DNA of 11,271 nucleotides from DATFXF01 sp035258565 (GTDB lineage: Bacteria > Acidobacteriota > Terriglobia > Acidiferrales > UBA7541). Location: the NCBI GenBank assembly GCA_035258565.1, contig DATFXF010000265.1:1-11271 (forward strand), read 5' to 3'. Below, in pieces: positions 1 to 6,880 of this stretch. Each line of letters starts with the position of its first letter. The stretch's first letter is position 1. The notes beneath the pieces are model-generated. The model saw only the letters and a program-made list of their open reading frames with translations. It was not told the DNA's origin and made no database searches. Both the position numbers and the translations under genes were made by a program.

Positions 1-1285
1 GCACCGCCAGTGAAACCAGCACAAAGGCGAACAGTGTGCCGATATTGGCCAGGTCGGCGAGAGTGCCGATGTCAAAGATCCCCGACGGAATCCCGACAAA
101 GATGCCGGCGATCCAGGTGGCCACGTGGGGCGTGCGGAACCTCGGATGCACGCGCGAGAACGACGGCGGCAGGAGGCCGTCACGCGACATCGCAAACCAC
201 ACCCGTGCCTGGCCGAGCTGGAACACGAGCAGAGAGGAGATCATTCCCGTCAAGGCGCCGATGGTTACCCAGCGCTCCACCCGGTACAGGCGGATGGCAT
301 GCAGCGCGTTGATCACCGGGGCAGCATTGGCGAGCGTCCTCCAGGGCCGGATGCCGGTAAGGACGAAAGCCACGCTGACGTAGAAGAAGGTGCACACGGC
401 GAGGGAGTAGAGAATGCCGAGCGGCAAATCGCGCTTCGGGTTTCGGCACTCTTCGGCAGCGGTCGAGACGGAATCGAAACCGATGTAAGTGAAGAAGACA
501 ATCGCGCCACCGGTTAACACGCCCTGCCAGCTGTTCGGGAAGAACGGTTTCCAATTCGACGTGTCCACGTATCTGAGCGCCGCCGCCACGAAAATCACAA
601 TGGCCACCAGCTTGATGGCCACCATTGTGCTGTTCGCTTCCGCCGACTCGCGGATGCCGATCACCAGCAGCACGGTCAGCAGCATGACAATGAGGAATCC
701 AGGCAGGTTGAAACGCAAGGCCCAGCCCATCTGCGGGCTATAGGCTGGCTCCGAAAGCGCCGCCGGCAACTGCACGCCGAGCCCTGCGAGAAGCCTGTTC
801 ACATGTTCGGAGAAGCCAACGGCCACGCCCATGTTCGAGACCGCATATTCGAGGATAAGGTCCCAGCCGATGATCCAAGCCACCAGCTCGCCCAGCGTCG
901 CATAGGTGTAGGTATAAGCGCTGCCGGCGATGGGGATCATCGAGGCCAGCTCCGCATAGCACAGGGCGGCAAGCCCGCACACCATGGCCACGAGCACGAA
1001 GGAAAGAGCAATGGCTGGGCCGGCGCCGGGACGCCCGGTAGTCAGCGCACGACTCCCGTGCAAGAGCACATCGAGCAGGGGAGCCTTGAGCAGGGAAGGA
1101 TACTTCACGATCTCGCCCGCCGCTGCCGTCCCGGTGAAGACAAAGATCCCCGTGCCGATGACGGCGCCGACGCCCAGCGCGGTCAGACTCAAGACGCCCA
1201 GCGTTTTCTTCAGGCGCCGCTCGGGCAGCTCAGCGTCCGCGAGCAGTCGATCGATGCTCTTGATCCGAAAGAGTTCCGTGGCCAC
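1..1285 (-). CDS. APC-superfamily amino acid permease (cationic amino acid transporter type), 3' end cut by window
   Basis: Inner-membrane amino acid carrier of the APC superfamily, closest in feel to the YfnA/CAT (cationic amino acid transporter) group. About 428 residues are present; the C-terminus lies beyond base 1. The N-terminus runs ELFRIKSIDRLL, then RRLKKTLGVLSLTALGAVIG, and reaches the TM1 signature GTGIFVFTGTAAAG near residues 42-55. CYAELASMIPIAGSAYTY (about 107-124) is the typical TM3 region, IGFDSVSTAAEECRNP (about 266-281) is the family's TM6 motif, and AMSRDGLLP (about 363-371) is the loop after TM8. An extra stretch of roughly 30 residues sits between TM1 and TM2 compared with YfnA-like proteins. 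The GTG start at 1285 is chosen because an in-frame TGA lies just two codons upstream and the N-terminus then matches the family. The substrate cannot be read from sequence. It lies 75 bp after the helicase gene on the same strand. Confidence 0.9.
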   Translation of the reverse strand, partial: MATELFRIKSIDRLLADAELPERRLKKTLGVLSLTALGVGAVIGTGIFVFTGTAAAGEIVKYPSLLKAPLLDVLLHGSRALTTGRPGAGPAIALSFVLVAMVCGLAALCYAELASMIPIAGSAYTYTYATLGELVAWIIGWDLILEYAVSNMGVAVGFSEHVNRLLAGLGVQLPAALSEPAYSPQMGWALRFNLPGFLIVMLLTVLLVIGIRESAEANSTMVAIKLVAIVIFVAAALRYVDTSNWKPFFPNSWQGVLTGGAIVFFTYIGFDSVSTAAEECRNPKRDLPLGILYSLAVCTFFYVSVAFVLTGIRPWRTLANAAPVINALHAIRLYRVERWVTIGALTGMISSLLVFQLGQARVWFAMSRDGLLPPSFSRVHPRFRTPHVATWIAGIFVGIPSGIFDIGTLADLANIGTLFAFVLVSLAV

Positions 1286-1302
1286 CCTTCACCGCCAGCA
1301 CA

Positions 1303-1316
1303 AGAGTCGAAACTCT
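1303..1316 (-). other. Small UUCG-loop hairpin upstream of permease start
   Basis: Read on the minus strand, AGAGT-TTCG-ACTCT forms a 5-bp stem closed by a UUCG tetraloop. It lies in the 75-bp gap between the helicase stop and the permease GTG and ends about 17 bases before the start codon. The stem is short and AT-rich and no T-run follows, so it is a poor terminator. It could shape the ribosome entry site or be chance. Confidence 0.25.
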
Positions 1317-1360
1317 ACCCTGAGCCAGGACGCTGCGCAACGCTCGATCGCGCGGACCTC

Positions 1361-3586
1361 TCAGACAAGCTCGAGATGCGCGTAGCGCTCCACCAATTTT
1401 TTCGTGCCGTGGTCTGCGAAACTGACCGTTAACTTGCGGTCCTCGCCTTCCCCGTCCACCGCGGTGATGGTTCCCAGGCCGTAGGTGGGGTGCCGCACCC
1501 GCTGGCCAAGAAGGGGATGCGAGACGCCCGGGCGCGAGGCAATCCGGCGAGGTGAGCGAACGCTCCGCGCCAACGGGAAAGGTCGGCGGGCGCGCCGCGC
1601 AAATTCTTCGGATGAATAGGAGTACTCCGGGTCTGGTTCGTAACGCCGCGTGGCTCCAGCCTCGGCCAGCGACCCTTCGGCGGTGTCCACCAGTTCGCCC
1701 GGCACTTCGAGCAGGAAGCGCGAAGGCAGGGAGGCCTCCACGGGTTCGTTGCCGTAGAGCCGGCGATAGACGGTGCGCGTCAGAGTCAGGGAGTCGCGGG
1801 CGCGCGTCATGCCCACGTAGCACAGCCGGCGTTCCTCTTCGAGGGCCTCTTCGCGGTCGAGCGCGCGGGCGTGGGGGAATACGCCCTCTTCGAGCCCAAC
1901 GAGGAAAACGTGGTCGAACTCGAGCCCCTTCGCGGTGTGCAGGGTCAACAAGGTTACCGGTGTGCGCTCCTCGTAGCTGTCCACGTCACTCACGAGCCCG
2001 GCGCGGTCGAGGAAGTCGGTCAAAGCCTCGCCCCGCTCAGCGCCTTCGGCCACTGCGTTGACCAGTTCGTGCAGATTCTCCGTGCGCGCGGCATCTTCGG
2101 GTGTGTTGCGCTGCCCGAGCAAGTCGAGATAGCCCGAGCGCCCGAGTACAGCGCCGAGGAATTCGGCTGGCGACAAGCTGGCTATGTCTTTACGGAGACC
2201 TTCGATCAAGTCGCGAAAGCTGCGCAGTGGGGCCAGGCCGGCCAGAGCCTCTTCCACCAACGTTACCAGCGCCGTCCAGAGCGGGCTGTCTCGCTCGCGG
2301 GCCCGGGTGCGCAACAAGTCTACCGTCTTCGGGCCGATGCCGCGCGGCGGCATATTCAGAACGCGAAGCAGGGCGACATCGTCCTCGGGGTGAAGGACCA
2401 GCCGCACGTAGGCCAGCGCGTCCTTGATCTCGGCGCGTTGGTAGAAGCTGAAGCCCCCCAAGACGCGATAGCGGATCTCCTGCCGCCGGAGCGCCTCTTC
2501 GAACGCCCGCGATTGCGCGTTCGTGCGGTAGAGCACGGCGATGTGGAAGGAAGGATCCTGCCGCTGGAGTTCCAGGATCTCCTGAGCGACATAAGCGGCC
2601 TCGGCCGGGGCGTCGCGCGCTTCGCAAAACTTCAGGTTGGAACCTTGGCCACGCCTGGCCTTCAGCGTTTTGCCCAGCCGGCGCGTGTTTTTTGCCACTA
2701 CGCCGCCGGCCGCGTCCAAGATCTTCTGTGTCGAGCGATAGTTCTGTTCGAGACGAAGGACCCGGGTGGCGGGAAAATCCTCCGCGAAGCGCAAGAGGTT
2801 GCTAACGTCGGCGCCGCGCCAGCCATAGATCGACTGGTCCTCATCGCCGACGACGCAAAGGTTCTGCCGCACTCGAGCCAGCAGGTGCAACAGGTCGTAT
2901 TGCACGCGGTTCGTGTCCTGGTATTCGTCCACGTGAATAAACCGGAAGCCTTGGCTCCAGCGTTGGCACACGTCACCAAAGCGCCGAAGGACCTCCACCG
3001 CGCGCAGCAGCAGGTCGTCGAAATCGAGCGCACCGGCTCTGCGCAGGACTTCCTCATAGGCCTGCATGATCCGCGCGCGCCGCCGACTCGGTTCGTCCTC
3101 TGCTTGGGCCGCGAGCTGGCTGCTCGTTAAGCCATGGTTCTTGGCATGGCTGATGTATTCGACCAATGCGCGCGCCGGCTCACTCCGCTCGCTCACCTCG
3201 AGTTCCGAGAGTGCGAGCCTGGCCGCGGCGAGCTGATCTTCCTCGTCGTAGATGGCAAAGTCGTGTGGGAGGGCGAGCCGCGTCGCCTCCCGCCGCAAGA
3301 GCCGGGCGCAGAAGGAGTGGAAGGTGGAAATCCAAGGCTCACCCGCGCCGCGCCCCGAGCGAGCCAAGAGCACCCGGACCCGCTCTCTCATTTGGTCGGC
3401 AGCCTTGTTGGTGAAGGTCACGGCGAGGATGGCCCCGCCCGGCGTGCCTTGCTCGATCAGATGCGCCACGCGGTAGGTGATCACGCGTGTCTTTCCCGTG
3501 CCGGCTCCAGCGAGCACCAGGACGGGGCCTTCGGTGGCCAGGACGGCTTCGCGCTGTTCGGGATTGAGATCGTCGAGAAGAGTCAT
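1361..3586 (-). CDS. UvrD/PcrA-type ATP-dependent 3'-5' DNA helicase (SF1A)
   Basis: Cytoplasmic SF1 helicase that unwinds DNA in nucleotide excision and mismatch repair and strips recombinase and stalled RNA polymerase from DNA. The 741-residue product has the full motif set: Q motif LNPEQREAV (7-15), Walker A AGAGTGKT (26-33), Ia VTFTNKAADQMRERV (56-70), Walker B DEYQDT (220-225), III VVGDEDQSIYGWRGAD (245-260), IV LEQNYRST (279-286), V TLHTAKGLEFD (548-558) and VI YVGMTRAR (590-597). The C-terminal segment at about 694-741 (GQRVRHPTYGLGTITAV onward) is the Tudor-like domain that in PcrA/UvrD contacts RNA polymerase. This favours UvrD/PcrA over Rep, which lacks it. The ATG at 3586 is preferred to an upstream in-frame ATG at 3631 because family members begin a few residues before LNPEQ and a possible promoter lies between the two. 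No clear Shine-Dalgarno site is seen. Either uvrD or pcrA would be a fair symbol. Confidence 0.95.
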   Translation of the reverse strand: MTLLDDLNPEQREAVLATEGPVLVLAGAGTGKTRVITYRVAHLIEQGTPGGAILAVTFTNKAADQMRERVRVLLARSGRGAGEPWISTFHSFCARLLRREATRLALPHDFAIYDEEDQLAAARLALSELEVSERSEPARALVEYISHAKNHGLTSSQLAAQAEDEPSRRRARIMQAYEEVLRRAGALDFDDLLLRAVEVLRRFGDVCQRWSQGFRFIHVDEYQDTNRVQYDLLHLLARVRQNLCVVGDEDQSIYGWRGADVSNLLRFAEDFPATRVLRLEQNYRSTQKILDAAGGVVAKNTRRLGKTLKARRGQGSNLKFCEARDAPAEAAYVAQEILELQRQDPSFHIAVLYRTNAQSRAFEEALRRQEIRYRVLGGFSFYQRAEIKDALAYVRLVLHPEDDVALLRVLNMPPRGIGPKTVDLLRTRARERDSPLWTALVTLVEEALAGLAPLRSFRDLIEGLRKDIASLSPAEFLGAVLGRSGYLDLLGQRNTPEDAARTENLHELVNAVAEGAERGEALTDFLDRAGLVSDVDSYEERTPVTLLTLHTAKGLEFDHVFLVGLEEGVFPHARALDREEALEEERRLCYVGMTRARDSLTLTRTVYRRLYGNEPVEASLPSRFLLEVPGELVDTAEGSLAEAGATRRYEPDPEYSYSSEEFARRARRPFPLARSVRSPRRIASRPGVSHPLLGQRVRHPTYGLGTITAVDGEGEDRKLTVSFADHGTKKLVERYAHLELV

Positions 3587-3612
3587 GGAGTGGGAGCTGG
3601 TGAGCAAAGGTA

Positions 3613-3642
3613 ATTCTAGCCGAGCCCACAACCCCTGAGCAA
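3613..3642 (-). promoter_or_regulatory. Possible sigma70-like promoter of the helicase gene
   Basis: On the minus strand TTGCTC (3642-3637) and TAGAAT (3618-3613) are separated by 18 bases and resemble -35 and -10 boxes; the -10 matches TATAAT at five of six positions. Transcription would start near 3606, about 20 bases before the ATG at 3586. That would leave the upstream ATG at 3631 outside the message. Judged by eye only; in GC-rich DNA such matches also occur by chance. Confidence 0.35.
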
Positions 3643-3662
3643 ACGGGCGGCGAATTCGTCCC

Positions 3663-4292
3663 TCACTGCGAACGAGTGCCCGCCAAATCCAACTCGAAGA
3701 AGAGCAACGGCTTTTGGTTTTCTATGAATCTCAGATCGGGCAGGTAGAGCCGAGCTTCAGAGACCCAATCGTAATGATGGTCCAGATCGAAGAAGAGGAA
3801 GCCGCGCGCGGTGCCGCGCGGGGGAATGACATCTGTTTCGAGCGCCGAGAAGCGCAGCGCGGCCTCTACTTCTTTCCATTCCTTGCTGCGGCCGGGCTTT
3901 GGCTCGCGTCGCGGCAGTGGGCGTCGCGTCAGGGTAGGATTGGGCCCTCCCTTGTTCAGGATGCGGTCTACGACGTCTTCGATGGCCAGTGGTTCGAGCC
4001 GTTGTCGCTGGGATCGGCCGGGCGCGACCAGCAGGCGGATGCTTTCCAGGTCCACGTGAATGGCCTGCAGGTTGTCGTTGCGCAGGAACACCTCAATGGC
4101 CACGATGCCCGCTTCGTAGGGGGTCTTCTTGCCGAATCGTGTCTTCGAGCGCGCGGCGTCTTGATAGGGGTCGGCGGCAATCAGGAGGCCTTCGTGCGCT
4201 TCCCGGGCGGGCCAAGAGGCCGGATCGGACTGCGCACGCAAGGGAGGAACACTGAGAAAAAGGAGAAGCGTGGGTGCGACTCGGAAGAGCAT
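3663..4292 (-). CDS. Conserved-looking secreted protein of unknown function
   Basis: A 209-residue protein I cannot assign to a named family. Residues 1-20 look like a signal peptide: Arg at position 4, a hydrophobic stretch VAPTLLLFLSVPPL, and a likely signal peptidase I site LRA|QS after residue 20. No lipobox cysteine is present, so it is probably periplasmic or secreted. The mature part begins with EGLLIAADPYQD and then a K/R-rich turn. Next comes a beta-rich stretch with alternating hydrophobics (AGIVAIEVFLRNDNLQAIHV and on to ESIRLLV), which suggests an immunoglobulin-like or transthyretin-like fold with a comment on 'additional forces on a residue set' not possible from sequence. A basic, proline-rich segment follows (about 118-134). 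Near the C-terminus GFLFFDLDHHYDW precedes further strands. Similar proteins seem familiar from Acidobacteriota, but this is memory. It is divergent from waaA and 76 bp upstream of the helicase gene. ATG at 4292 is the only sensible start. Confidence 0.75.
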   Translation of the reverse strand: MLFRVAPTLLLFLSVPPLRAQSDPASWPAREAHEGLLIAADPYQDAARSKTRFGKKTPYEAGIVAIEVFLRNDNLQAIHVDLESIRLLVAPGRSQRQRLEPLAIEDVVDRILNKGGPNPTLTRRPLPRREPKPGRSKEWKEVEAALRFSALETDVIPPRGTARGFLFFDLDHHYDWVSEARLYLPDLRFIENQKPLLFFELDLAGTRSQ

Positions 4293-4482
4293 ACCGTTTT
4301 GTCTCTAAGATGCGGCGGGCCAGCGTTGGTTGTCTTGGGTTCGGACCGCGCTCCTGCCCATAGCACGCCGGCCCGGCTTCGGAGGGAAATGTAGGCCTTG
4401 CCCCTCGAGGCCTCCTTCCGGCTCAGAGCACACCGCGGACACAAATGGCGCGGGCCATGTTAACGTTGAGGGCCGCAGAGAG
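4293..4482. promoter_or_regulatory. Divergent intergenic region upstream of the LPS operon
   Basis: These 190 bases separate the start of the secreted protein gene (minus) from the WaaA start (plus), so promoters for both directions are expected here. By eye I find no -35/-10 pair good enough to name. AGGCC and GGCCT around 4395-4416 could form a 5-bp stem, too weak to call. The WaaA reading frame stays open back to a TTG at 4330, but that stretch has no family resemblance and reads as non-coding. Confidence 0.5.
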
Positions 4483-5844
4483 ATGCCCCAATTTGCGCCA
4501 GCCCCAGTGCCGAAACTGCCTCTTCGAGGCCGCATTGAGTACGCCCTTAGCAATACTCTTCTGGCCATCGCGCTGCCTTTCCTGGGCCTGGCCTATGTCC
4601 TCCGCGGCTGGCGCCGAAACAAGAAATACCGCCGCAGCCTGGGCGAACGATTTGGGCGAATCTCCCCGAGCGCCTGGCAGGCCGGGCGCCGCGGCATTTG
4701 GATTCACGCCGTCTCGGTGGGGGAAGTTCTGGCGGTTGCTCCCCTGGTGCCGTTCCTGCGCCGGCGCTTTCCAGGGCACGGGATTGTCGTCAGCACAATC
4801 ACCGAGACAGGGCAAGAGCTAGCGGCTGCAAGACTCGGAGCCGATGCAACGGTTTACTTGCCGCTCGACTTCGCGTTTGCCTGCCGGCGCGCTCTTCGAG
4901 CGATCCAGCCGGAGTTAGTGCTCGTCGCCGAGACCGAGTTCTGGCCGAACTTTCTTCGCCAGGCAAAGCGCGCTGGGGCGCGAATCGCGATTGTCAACGG
5001 CCGCATCTCGGATCGCTCGTTCGGTCGCTACCGCTTCTGGCGGGGCACGATGCGGCCCATCCTCGCGCATGTGGACGCGTTTCTCATGCAAAGCGAAGAG
5101 GACGCGCGACGCGTCCGGAAGATCGGGGCGCCAGCGGAGCGCGTCTTTGTCAGTGGCAATCTGAAGTATGACATCGCCTTGCCCGCCGCCACGCCGGTTG
5201 TCTCCTGGCTGGAGAAGGAAGTCGAGCGGCAGCAGCGCCGGCCGCTGATTGTGGCCGGCAGCGTCGTCGCCGGAGAAGAGTCACTGGTCCTGATCGCGTT
5301 TGGCGTGGTCCAAGGTCAGTGGCGGCGCGCTCTCCTGGTTCTCGCACCGCGCCGGCCGGACCGCTTTGACGCGGCTGCCCGCCTCGCCGAGGAGTCGAAT
5401 CGTCGCGTGCAGCGCCGCAGCCAGATCGCTCTTGGTGCCAACTCAGTTCCTCCGATGGATGAGCAAGCAAGCGTACTACTTCTCGATAGTGTCGGAGAAC
5501 TTGCCGGGCTCTATCAGCTGGCAGACGCCGTGTTTGTCGGCGGGTCGCTGGTACCGGCAGGCGGGCACAATATCCTCGAGCCCGCCTGGTTTTCGAAACC
5601 GCCGATCTTTGGGCCTTCGATGGAGAACTTCCGTGATACCGCCGCCGAGTTCCTGGCTGCCGGAGCGGCCCTCCAGGTGCACAGTCCGGAGGAGCTCGCT
5701 GACGGCTGGATCGAACTGATCCGCAACCCCGCCCGGAGCGGGCGGATGGGTCATGCGGCGCGCGAACTGGTCGAGCGCAACCGTGGTGCCACCGAGCGCT
5801 CGCTCGAGCGCATCGCTGCGCTGCTCGAGAGTCCGTGGGAGTGA
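4483..5844 (+). CDS. waaA: 3-deoxy-D-manno-octulosonic acid (Kdo) transferase, GT30
   Basis: Transfers Kdo from CMP-Kdo to the lipid A precursor at the cytoplasmic face of the inner membrane. Some WaaA enzymes add one Kdo and others two or more; sequence does not tell which. The product has 453 residues, somewhat over the usual 420-430. A hydrophobic N-terminal anchor (about 21-40) is followed by the basic RRNKKYRRSLGERFG. GT30 motifs seen: HAVSVGEV (75-82, with the catalytic Glu of SVGE), AETEFWPN (149-156), NGRISDRS (172-179), SGNLKYD (224-230) and GGHNILEP (360-367), with FGPSMENFRDTA after it. The loop usually written AGST-H-x-GEE reads AGSVVAGEE (258-266). The start ATG at 4483 has GAGGG about 10 bases before it; the frame is open upstream to a TTG at 4330, but the added residues are not family-like. 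First gene of the operon, 16 bp before lpxK. Confidence 0.93.
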   Translation: MPQFAPAPVPKLPLRGRIEYALSNTLLAIALPFLGLAYVLRGWRRNKKYRRSLGERFGRISPSAWQAGRRGIWIHAVSVGEVLAVAPLVPFLRRRFPGHGIVVSTITETGQELAAARLGADATVYLPLDFAFACRRALRAIQPELVLVAETEFWPNFLRQAKRAGARIAIVNGRISDRSFGRYRFWRGTMRPILAHVDAFLMQSEEDARRVRKIGAPAERVFVSGNLKYDIALPAATPVVSWLEKEVERQQRRPLIVAGSVVAGEESLVLIAFGVVQGQWRRALLVLAPRRPDRFDAAARLAEESNRRVQRRSQIALGANSVPPMDEQASVLLLDSVGELAGLYQLADAVFVGGSLVPAGGHNILEPAWFSKPPIFGPSMENFRDTAAEFLAAGAALQVHSPEELADGWIELIRNPARSGRMGHAARELVERNRGATERSLERIAALLESPWE

Positions 5845-5860
5845 CGTTCGGTTCTCGTCC

Positions 5861-6880
5861 ATGCTGCGCATCCTGCTCTGGCCGGCGTCGATCCTATTCC
5901 AGGGGATCGCGCTCGTCCGCGCCTGGCTGTACAACACCGGCAGGTTGCGCCCACGGCGGCTGGGAGGCAGAGTTCTGAGCGTCGGGAATTTGACCGTCGG
6001 TGGCACGGGCAAGACGCCGATGGTGCTTTGGCTCGCCGATCGATTGCAAGGGGAGGGAAAGCGCGTCGCCATACTCACCCGCGGCTATCCGAGCCGTGGG
6101 CGGAGCGAAGAACGCGGCATGGTGTTGAGCGACGAGGTGGCCTTGTTACGAAATCGCCTGGGTGGCAAGGTTCAATTCGGAGTGGGCCGCAACCGCTATG
6201 AAATCGGACGCCTTCTCGAGCGGCACGGAGTGGAGTGGTTCATTCTCGACGACGGATTCCAGCATGTGCAGCTTGCGCGCGATGTGGACATCGTGCTGAT
6301 TGATGCCACCGACCCGTTCGGCGGGGGCCATTTGCTGCCCGCCGGGCGCCTGCGCGAGCCGCGCTCAGCGCTCGCGCGCGCGGATGTGATCGTGATCACG
6401 CGGAGTGCGCATGCTCCGGCTGTCGAAGCGGTGGTGCGTCGCTACACCGCGACGCCGATCTTTTATGCGCAGGCTAGATTGAGCGCTCTGCGCGCATTCT
6501 CGGAAGCGGGCCAGCCGTCAGGGTTCGCCGCCCCGGATTTTCGCGCATTGAATTTCTTCGCTTTCTGCGGCATTGGGAATCCCCAAGCCTTCTTCGAAGA
6601 TCTACGCCGGTGGGGAATTGCCGTCGTCGGGAAGGCCGCCTACCCTGACCACCATCGGTATTCCGAGCAGGACAGGGAAAGCCTGGAAGCGCGCGCCGTG
6701 TCTGCGGGCGCCAGTGCGTTGCTCTGCACGGAGAAGGACACGCACAATCTCCGGCAGGTGAGCCTCCGAATGCTTCCGCTTTTCTATTGCGAGATTGGGC
6801 TCGACATTTCAAACGCAGAAGAATTCTGGCGGACAGTGATGGAGAGGGCTGGGCGACGCCGCGCGAGGGCCGCATCATGA
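5861..6880 (+). CDS. lpxK: Tetraacyldisaccharide 4'-kinase (lipid A 4'-kinase)
   Basis: Inner-membrane-bound kinase that puts the 4'-phosphate on tetraacyldisaccharide-1-phosphate to give lipid IVA, the step before Kdo transfer by the upstream WaaA. The 339-residue product is of normal length. The N-terminal helix (1-25) is hydrophobic with a few basic residues, as expected for membrane association. It is followed by the P-loop SVGNLTVGGTGKTP (40-53), TRGYPSRG (73-80), the DDGFQH signature (130-135), GGGHLLPAGRLREP (154-167), CGIGNPQAFF (236-245) and TEKDTHNL (290-297). ATG 5861 is chosen because it begins the family-like LLWPASILF; an open frame back to 5753 only overlaps waaA out of frame. 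No good Shine-Dalgarno site lies before it, so translation may depend on coupling with waaA. The stop overlaps the next ATG as ATGA. Confidence 0.94.
   Translation: MLRILLWPASILFQGIALVRAWLYNTGRLRPRRLGGRVLSVGNLTVGGTGKTPMVLWLADRLQGEGKRVAILTRGYPSRGRSEERGMVLSDEVALLRNRLGGKVQFGVGRNRYEIGRLLERHGVEWFILDDGFQHVQLARDVDIVLIDATDPFGGGHLLPAGRLREPRSALARADVIVITRSAHAPAVEAVVRRYTATPIFYAQARLSALRAFSEAGQPSGFAAPDFRALNFFAFCGIGNPQAFFEDLRRWGIAVVGKAAYPDHHRYSEQDRESLEARAVSAGASALLCTEKDTHNLRQVSLRMLPLFYCEIGLDISNAEEFWRTVMERAGRRRARAAS

Noticed and set aside
1871..3130. A 419-codon open frame on the plus strand across the helicase gene
   Set aside because: It is exactly antisense to the helicase gene, whose motifs are complete; its translation has no recognisable domain. 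Long antisense frames are common in GC-rich genes.
4393..4418. AGGCC/GGCCT inverted repeat as an operator or terminator
   Set aside because: Only five base pairs with an 11-base loop and no T-run; expected by chance in GC-rich DNA.
4330..4482. In-frame extension of WaaA back to a TTG start
   Set aside because: The 51 added residues are rich in Arg, Pro and Gly with no membrane anchor or family match; ATG 4483 has a GAGGG ahead and gives a normal N-terminus.
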